A DNA stretch of 11,706 bases, from NCBI GenBank assembly GCA_020849935.1, contig JADZFJ010000402.1, positions 1 through 11,706 of the forward strand. The letters are read 5' to 3'. This DNA is from Crocinitomix sp. Lineage in GTDB: Bacteria > Bacteroidota > Bacteroidia > Flavobacteriales_D > Crocinitomicaceae. Below are positions 6,350-11,706 of this stretch, in pieces (the stretch's first letter is position 1; each line of letters begins with the position of its first letter). The position numbers and the translations under genes were made by a program. Under the pieces are notes generated by a model. It did not search any database and had not been told where the DNA came from. It was given only the letters and a program-made list of their open reading frames with translations.

Positions 6350-8371
6350 ATGGTAAAGGATAAAATTCCAGTGGAGTTAAAAAATGCTATTAAAAATGAT
6401 GATTTAGTAATTTTTGTTGGCGCAGGATTGTCATTCAATCTTGTGAATTCTAAGAATGAACCTTTGAAAGGATGGAAAAATTTGGTTTACAATATAATTC
6501 AGAATTTTCAAGAAAAAGGATACGAAGTTTCTCATCTAAAACCTTTGATAGAATTATACGAACCAATAGATGTTCTCAATTTAATCGAAAAAGATAAAAA
6601 TTTACCAAAAAGTGAAATTTATAAATATGTAAAAACATTCTTCGAATTGAATGAAGAAAATAATCTGGAATTGCATAAAAAATTATTCAAGATTTCTAAA
6701 AAAATTGTCACGACTAATTATGATACAGCTTTCGAAGAAGCTATTCCAACGTTTAGAAGACATAAAGCGTATAAAGGAAAAAATTATGAATTGACAACTC
6801 ATCGAAATAAGGAAACTCCATTGCTTTTTAAGTTGCATGGTTGTTTTGAAGATGCGGAATCAATGGTTTTGTTTCCTTCAAATTATAAAAGCCTTTATGA
6901 AAACAAAGAAAGGGACGCTCAACAAACATTACTCGTTTTAAATAGTCTAGTTTTAAATAAGACAGTACTTTTTGTTGGGGTTGGTATGGGTGATTTTCAG
7001 ATAAACAATATTTTTAAGAATGTGCAATTTTTACAGGGTGAATTTAATCAAAAGCACTTTGTTGTTACGAATAAACAGATAGATAGCACGCTCAATTTTG
7101 TAACAACCATTAATTATTCTCAACATTCAGAAATCGAAAATTTGATAGATACACTGTTAGAAATAAAAAAACAAGCGGAAGAAGAAAGTCCTGAGGGAAT
7201 GCTTAGAAAGCAACTTGAGGAGGCACAAAAAAAGTTGGATGAAGTTAGCGTAGAAAAATATGAGGAAATATTGTCAGAAAAAGATAGGCTGTTAAGGAGA
7301 GAGTCTATAAAACATTTTATGAAAGGGATCGAATTTAGCCTTTCTGAGGAACATCAACAGGCGATTGAAGCTTATAAATGTTCAGTTGAGTTAAATCCCT
7401 ATTTTCATGAAGCATATAATAACTGGGGTGTTGAATTAGCAAATTTAGCTGACACAAAAAATGGAAAAGAAAGTGAAGAATTGTGCCATAAGTCAATTGA
7501 AAAATTCAAAAATTCAATAGAAATAAATAAAAATAATCACCTAGCATACAATAATTGGGCAGTTCGACTTGGCAAATTGGCACAACAAAAAGAAAGAACT
7601 GACGCTGATAATTTGTATCAAGAGGCTTTTGAAAAGTATCAACTGGCTATCGATATTAAGTCGGACTACAACGAAGCCCTTAATAATTGGGGAATTGCGT
7701 TAGGTTTTTTTGCTAAAAACAAACGGGAAAATCAGCGTGTAGCATTATTGGTTAATGGAATAGAGAAGCTCCAATTGGCAATTAAAATTAAACCACACAA
7801 AAGCGAAGCATATAACAGCATAGGTGTTTTAGTGGGGGATTTGGCTCAAATCAAAAAATCAGATGAAATTTATATTCAAGCTTATGAATATTTGCAAATC
7901 GCTATTGATATAAAGCCGGACATGTATGAAGCTTTTTTTAATTGGGGCATTTTTTTAGGAAGGCAGGCGAAAATCAAAAAAGGAAACGCGTCAGCTCAAT
8001 TATACAACGAGGCTTTTCGAAAGTTTAAAAATGTTCTGGATTTAAAACCGAACTTCCAATATGCGTTAGAGCAATGGGGCACTTTTTTAGGTTATTTCGC
8101 AAAGACCAAAATGGGAAAAGAATCAGAAGATTTATTTGAACAAGCCTTTGAAATGTTAAAAAAAGCAATTGAATTAGGAGGCAGTTCGTTCAATCTTTCT
8201 TGTATTTATGCTATCAAAGGAGAAAGAGAAAATGCGTTTTTTTATTTAAGAAAAACTCTTGCTAATAAGGAAATTAGTGTATTTCGTGTAAAAAAAGATC
8301 CTGATTGGGTAAGTTTTTTAGAAGACGCCGAATTCAAAGAAATTTTAGCTATTTATAAAACGAGAACATAA
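6350..8371 (+). CDS. SIR2-like NADase-type domain fused to TPR-like repeats; candidate anti-phage effector
   Basis: The product is 673 residues. The SIR2-like domain (about 1-265) has the NAD-binding glycine motif FVGAGLS (22-28), TTNYD (121-125, catalytic-type Asn123), KLHG (161-164, catalytic-type His163) and VGVGMGD (209-215). The Asn-His spacing of 40 equals that of the Thoeris NADase ThsA (N112/H152, from memory). A charged coiled coil (about 265-320) joins it to a TPR-like array: one ordinary repeat (about 325-352), then repeats starting at residues 355, 399, 443, 487, 528 and 572, each beginning with Ala plus an (N)W(G/A)-type helix. The end (617-665) resembles the closing repeat of other TPR proteins. 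Bacterial SIR2 domains fused to sensor repeats commonly destroy NAD when phage infection is sensed, killing the cell; this role is inferred. There is no signal peptide. The DNA is more AT-rich than the genes on either side, which suggests transfer. ATG 6350 follows AAGAAAAG, a weak site. The next gene starts 128 bases later, so a shared transcript is possible but unproven. Confidence 0.85.
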   Translation: MVKDKIPVELKNAIKNDDLVIFVGAGLSFNLVNSKNEPLKGWKNLVYNIIQNFQEKGYEVSHLKPLIELYEPIDVLNLIEKDKNLPKSEIYKYVKTFFELNEENNLELHKKLFKISKKIVTTNYDTAFEEAIPTFRRHKAYKGKNYELTTHRNKETPLLFKLHGCFEDAESMVLFPSNYKSLYENKERDAQQTLLVLNSLVLNKTVLFVGVGMGDFQINNIFKNVQFLQGEFNQKHFVVTNKQIDSTLNFVTTINYSQHSEIENLIDTLLEIKKQAEEESPEGMLRKQLEEAQKKLDEVSVEKYEEILSEKDRLLRRESIKHFMKGIEFSLSEEHQQAIEAYKCSVELNPYFHEAYNNWGVELANLADTKNGKESEELCHKSIEKFKNSIEINKNNHLAYNNWAVRLGKLAQQKERTDADNLYQEAFEKYQLAIDIKSDYNEALNNWGIALGFFAKNKRENQRVALLVNGIEKLQLAIKIKPHKSEAYNSIGVLVGDLAQIKKSDEIYIQAYEYLQIAIDIKPDMYEAFFNWGIFLGRQAKIKKGNASAQLYNEAFRKFKNVLDLKPNFQYALEQWGTFLGYFAKTKMGKESEDLFEQAFEMLKKAIELGGSSFNLSCIYAIKGERENAFFYLRKTLANKEISVFRVKKDPDWVSFLEDAEFKEILAIYKTRT

Positions 8372-8499
8372 ATTGAGGTTCATCCGATTTGTTAGAAAAA
8401 ACATTTGCAAAATTGCAAGGTAAAAAGTTAAAGTCAATCACAACGATTTAGTAAAAATTTATTATAAAGCCAATCGAAACATCTCAACCAACTTATAAT

Positions 8500-9720
8500 A
8501 TGAAAGACACAGTACTTAGGATATTATTTAGACACGATCGTGCTTATTTAACGAAGGATAAATTTTTGACATTAGAGCAACTTCATATTTCTTCACCAAG
8601 GAAATCCTTCAAAGAATTTGCCTATTGGACAATTAAAGTTCTTAGCTACAGAGAAGAGGAAAAAAAAATATATTGCGAAATTCTTTCGTATGATATTGGT
8701 GAAATAGATTTTAGTGATGAGCAATTGCGGTTGGCGGAAAAATTAAATATTGTTGAAGACGTGTCGTTTAAAAAAATTAACTCACCAGGCCTTTTTCGTA
8801 CGACAGATTTATCGTTTGATAGAACTATTGTGCTCAATCGTCTTGCCCCAGATGAAGAATTGAAAATTAACCCCAAAAAAGAGCCTATAATTGTTATAAT
8901 CGATGAGTCATTTTTAGTTCCTCTAAAGGATGTTCGGTTTAAGGACGGAGGCGTTTCGTTTACAAAAAAGTTTAAAGATTATGAGAAAGTGCTCGTACTT
9001 TCTATTATTAACCACAACATTAAGGAAGAATTTGAAGTTGTGAAAAAATATTTCATAAATGTTCTTGGAACAAAAAAAATAAATGTCAATGTAAAAATAA
9101 ATATTCAAGATCATGAAGTGAATATTTTGGAAATTAGTTCATTAGAGATTGATAAAATTGATAATCGGCTTATTGACGATATAAAAATTCAAGTAGACAA
9201 ATCTATGCTTAGGAAAAGGCATAATCTAGAAACAGAAAAGATTATTTTTAACATGGAAGAGTTCTATGAGACATTCTCAAAAGAAAAAATTAAAGCAAGT
9301 ACATTTTATTCAAACGAAACTGCGTTTTTGGAAGACCTTTTAAATATTTCTAATTCGAAACATGCGACGCATTTAACTTATTTATCAGGTAAACATTGTT
9401 TTTCTGAAATGAAGCTTAAATTTATTTATAAACCCTTTTCATTCATTTTTCTCTTAGAGGGGTTACAAAATTATTATTTTGTTTGGGAGACCCTTAAGAC
9501 TCAAGAAGCAACTTACATTTGGTCTATACCAAAAGATAAATATTTACTTGATCAGAATTTGAAAAAAATTGAAGATACTATACGTTTAATTAAAGATCAA
9601 ACTAAAAGGAATTATATTAATTCGGCCCCGGATGAATTTGAACGTATATTTCATGACTACAAAGACCTAAAGAATGGTTTTGCAATTTGGAAATCAGAAA
9701 TGGCGAAAATTTTAAAGTAA
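8500..9720 (+). CDS. Unrecognised 406-residue cytosolic protein next to the SIR2 gene
   Basis: I do not recognise this protein. It has no signal peptide or membrane segment and only two cysteines (59, 300). Visible parts are a basic N-terminus (VLRILFRHDRAYLTKDKF, about 5-22), a beta-rich middle (about 127-235) with EPIIVIIDESFLVPL and INVNVKINIQDHEVNILEIS, and a charged helical linker (about 235-285). The C-terminal part has YKPFSFIFLLEGLQNYYFVW (310-329) followed by EATYIWSIPKD, and ends DEFERIFHDYKDLKNGFAIW. The alternation of aromatic and acidic residues near the C-terminus looks like a folded domain rather than low-complexity sequence. I see no nuclease, ATPase or methyltransferase motif. 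Codon use is as AT-rich as in the SIR2 gene 128 bases upstream, and both lie on the same strand between a terminator and element B. A shared origin, perhaps a shared defence function, is plausible but only inferred. Confidence 0.8.
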   Translation: MKDTVLRILFRHDRAYLTKDKFLTLEQLHISSPRKSFKEFAYWTIKVLSYREEEKKIYCEILSYDIGEIDFSDEQLRLAEKLNIVEDVSFKKINSPGLFRTTDLSFDRTIVLNRLAPDEELKINPKKEPIIVIIDESFLVPLKDVRFKDGGVSFTKKFKDYEKVLVLSIINHNIKEEFEVVKKYFINVLGTKKINVNVKINIQDHEVNILEISSLEIDKIDNRLIDDIKIQVDKSMLRKRHNLETEKIIFNMEEFYETFSKEKIKASTFYSNETAFLEDLLNISNSKHATHLTYLSGKHCFSEMKLKFIYKPFSFIFLLEGLQNYYFVWETLKTQEATYIWSIPKDKYLLDQNLKKIEDTIRLIKDQTKRNYINSAPDEFERIFHDYKDLKNGFAIWKSEMAKILK

Positions 9721-9724
9721 CCCC

Positions 9725-9848
9725 GCGTTAAGGATTGAAGCACCTGTCTGAGTTCCTTTTCGAAGCGGCTTGTCCGCGAGAAAAGAACGAGTGCGGAAAG
9801 CCTGGCCAAACTGACCGACCTTAGGAGGGAAGGTTTGGCAACGCCCAA
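9725..9848 (-). repeat. Structured palindromic element B, inverted copy of the element A family
   Basis: Read on the minus strand this 124-bp block begins TTGGGCGTTGCC and ends CAATCCTTAACGC, matching the ends of element A. GCGTT 9725-9729 pairs with AACGC 9840-9844. GCCAAAC 9805-9811 pairs with GTTTGGC 9833-9839. A longer central stem (GTTCcTTTTC with GAAAAGAAC, one bulge) encloses GCGG-CTTGT-CCGC. It fills the gap between two convergent genes, starting 4 bases after one stop and ending 29 bases before the other, so it may double as a two-way terminator. Confidence 0.65.
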
Positions 9849-9877
9849 AAAAGCATTAAAATTATTCAAGTAATTTG

Positions 9878-11706
9878 CTAAACTTCCTCGAATTCTAAAT
9901 TAAAATCGCTTGTGAGGACGAGTTTGCCATTTTTTTTGAGGTCGCTGTCGTGTTGGGAAAAGCCTTTGATGACGGTGGTTTTGCCTTTTTCGATAAGGTC
10001 GACGATTTGTTTTGGGGTGAGTTTTTTGCCCATCATGATAAACGGCAAGACAAAATTGCAGCCGCTTTGGTAATTTGCGCACCCGTACGCCTTTTTTCCC
10101 TCAATAACCATCCCTTGCTTACACTTTGGACATTTTAAGGCCGTAGGATGGATATTTTCTACTTTTGGTTTCGGTTCGCGCGCTTGGGCGGCTTTTGGTT
10201 TTTCCTCTACAAACGCCACTTGTTTGCCTTGGGCATGTATGACCTCGTTGGTGAGGTTAACGACCATTTGCGTTAATTCTTCCTTAAATTGTTTGACATC
10301 GTATTCGCCTTTTTCGATTAAGCGCAGTTTATACTCCCATTGCCCAGTGAGTTCGGCGGATTTTAGGAGGTCGGATTGGATGACATCGATCAGGTCCATG
10401 CCGGTGGCGGTGGCGTGGATGTTTTTTTTCTTTTTTTCTAAATATTTCCTGCGGAACAGGGTTTCGATAATGTTGGCCCGTGTGGATGGTCGCCCGATGC
10501 CGTTTTCTTTCATGACTTCGCGCAACTCTTCGTCTTCCACATTTTTTCCTGCCGATTCCATGGCACGGAGCAAGGTTGCTTCGGTGTAATATTTAGGCGG
10601 TCGGGTTTCTTTTTCTTGAATTTCTGGGACATGAGGTCCGCGTTCGCCCACCTTAAATTCGGGCATGATATTTTCCTCTTCAGCTGCTTTTGGATCTGGT
10701 TTTTGTTCCTTTTTTTCGTTTTCAAAAACCGCTCGCCAGCCGGGTTCTATGATTTGTTTTCCAGTGGCTTTAAATTCGACTTTGTCCACAAAACCTACCA
10801 CCGTGGTGTTGGACACCAAACAATCGGGATAAAAAGCGGCAATGAACCGTTTGGCAATAGTGGCATAAATTTTTTGTTCGTCCAATGAAAGGCCGGAGGG
10901 TGCAATGCCGGTTGGAATAATGGCGTGGTGATCGGTCACCTTATTATCATTAAACACCTTTTTTGACATTGGAATGGGTTGTGCTAAAATGGGCGCGGTT
11001 AACTTTGAATAAAAGGTTAAACCTTGCAATATTTTTGGCACTTTCGGGTGGATATCTTCCGAGAGGAAAGTGGTATCGACTCGGGGATAAGTGACTAATT
11101 TTTTTTCGTATAAACTTTGAACTAATTTTAAGGTATGATCGGCCGAATACGCAAATTTATTATTGCCTTCCACTTGCAAAGAGGTTAAGTCAAACAGTCG
11201 GGGAGGGGCCTCCGTGCCTTCTTTTTGCGCATAATCTTGAATGACAAATTCTTTGCCGGTGACGTATTCTAATGCTTTTTCAGATTTTTCTTTGGTGAGG
11301 ATTTTTCCAACACTTGCCGAAAAAATAACATCGCGGTAATTGGTTTTTAGTTCCCAATATTTGGCGGTTTTAAAACTGTCGATTTCTTTTTGTCGTTCGA
11401 CAATCATGGCCAAGGTAGGCGTTTGCACTCGTCCGATGGAGAGCACTTGTTTGTTTTGTCCGTATTTTAAGGTGTACAAACGGGTGGCATTCATGCCCAA
11501 CAGCCAATCGCCCACGGCACGAGAACTGCCTGCAGCGTATAAATTTAAAAAGTCTTTTCCGTCGCGTAATTTTTCAAACCCTTCTTTAATGGCTTCTTCT
11601 GTCAAAGACGAAATCCACAACCGTTTGACGGGTTTTTGGTTATTGGCTTTTAGTAAAACCCATTGCTGGATCAATTCTCCCTCTTGGCCGGCATCCCCGC
11701 AATTAA
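9878..11706 (-). CDS. topB: DNA topoisomerase III (type IA), N-terminal part missing
   Basis: The reading frame is open from the window's right edge (first full codon 11704-11702) to TAG at 9880-9878, 608 residues. It starts inside the TOPRIM domain at NCGDAGQEGELIQQW, the magnesium-binding acidic motif, with Gly in the usual second Asp position, as I recall for many Bacteroidota TopB proteins. Later come SIGRVQTPTLAMIVERQKEI and the active-site tyrosine in LVTYPRVDTTFLSED (Tyr codon 11089-11087). NGIGRPSTRANIIETL is the conserved type IA motif. Near the C-terminus one four-cysteine zinc finger (CPKC, then two further Cys in YGCANYQSGC; about 10055-10135) precedes a typical topoisomerase C-terminal repeat. 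The enzyme cuts one strand through the tyrosine and unlinks DNA during replication and recombination. The true start lies beyond the window; the TTG near 11674 is internal. It is convergent with the unknown 406-residue gene. Confidence 0.93.
   Translation of the reverse strand, partial: NCGDAGQEGELIQQWVLLKANNQKPVKRLWISSLTEEAIKEGFEKLRDGKDFLNLYAAGSSRAVGDWLLGMNATRLYTLKYGQNKQVLSIGRVQTPTLAMIVERQKEIDSFKTAKYWELKTNYRDVIFSASVGKILTKEKSEKALEYVTGKEFVIQDYAQKEGTEAPPRLFDLTSLQVEGNNKFAYSADHTLKLVQSLYEKKLVTYPRVDTTFLSEDIHPKVPKILQGLTFYSKLTAPILAQPIPMSKKVFNDNKVTDHHAIIPTGIAPSGLSLDEQKIYATIAKRFIAAFYPDCLVSNTTVVGFVDKVEFKATGKQIIEPGWRAVFENEKKEQKPDPKAAEEENIMPEFKVGERGPHVPEIQEKETRPPKYYTEATLLRAMESAGKNVEDEELREVMKENGIGRPSTRANIIETLFRRKYLEKKKKNIHATATGMDLIDVIQSDLLKSAELTGQWEYKLRLIEKGEYDVKQFKEELTQMVVNLTNEVIHAQGKQVAFVEEKPKAAQAREPKPKVENIHPTALKCPKCKQGMVIEGKKAYGCANYQSGCNFVLPFIMMGKKLTPKQIVDLIEKGKTTVIKGFSQHDSDLKKNGKLVLTSDFNLEFEEV

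Noticed and set aside
8395..8425. TTTGCAAAATTGCAAG palindrome between the SIR2 and unknown genes as an operator.
   Set aside because: It is short and AT-rich, has no second copy in the window and no regulator gene nearby, so it is not distinguishable from chance.
10141..10160. GTAGGATGGATAT within topB matches the hairpin 1 arm of the 1126-1490 array for about 14 bases.
   Set aside because: It encodes a normal stretch of topB (ENIHPTALKC) just before the zinc finger, no hairpin partner arm is present, and the spacing and tail of the repeat are absent. Coincidence is the simplest reading.
10224..10888. Plus-strand reading frames opposite topB.
   Set aside because: They are low-complexity translations (runs of Phe and Ser) of the antisense strand of a well-conserved gene.
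11643..11706. TTG near 11674 as the start of topB.
   Set aside because: The frame continues upstream through the conserved TOPRIM motif DAGQEGE to the window edge, so the gene is cut by the window and this TTG is internal.

Overview
The window looks like a chromosomal stretch of a member of the Bacteroidota. The DNA is AT-rich, Shine-Dalgarno sequences are weak, two sites fit the Bacteroidota-type -7 box (TAnnTTTG), and the closest family resemblances I recognise (MnmG tail, YcxB-like membrane protein, TopB with a DAGQEGE motif) fit that phylum. I cannot name a genus.

Left part (1-2954): the last 41 codons of the tRNA-modification gene mnmG run almost directly into a class I SAM-dependent methyltransferase with an N-terminal zinc-finger-like segment. 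A non-coding array of about 365 bp follows. It has three copies of a unit made of two successive small hairpins. Next come a secreted, probably outer-membrane protein gene on the minus strand and a divergent YcxB-like inner-membrane protein gene.

Middle part (2955-5962): a 520-bp non-coding stretch carries a structured palindromic element (element A) and a 118-bp-spaced duplication of a GC-rich hairpin. Then comes a compact operon of a MarR-family regulator, a pirin (cupin quercetinase-like) and an Old Yellow Enzyme-family flavin reductase, closed by a strong intrinsic terminator. Two related 18-bp palindromic sites, one in front of marR and one in front of the pirin gene, look like the regulator's own operators. 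The natural reading is an electrophile/quinone-responsive detoxification operon. The reductase has Phe where the family normally has the second substrate-binding residue (Asn/His).

Right part (5963-11706): after a 387-bp gap without genes come two visibly more AT-rich genes on the plus strand. The first is a 673-residue SIR2-like NADase-type protein fused through a coiled coil to TPR-like repeats with a regular 44-residue period, so it is a good candidate for an NAD-depleting anti-phage effector. The second is a 406-residue protein I do not recognise. The pair ends at a second, inverted copy of the structured element (element B). Facing it on the minus strand is topB (DNA topoisomerase III), which runs off the right edge.

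The best candidates for something new are the SIR2-TPR gene with its unknown neighbour, and the three families of hairpin-forming repeats. Two of those families show paired base changes that keep the stems intact, which suggests selection or copying at the level of secondary structure.
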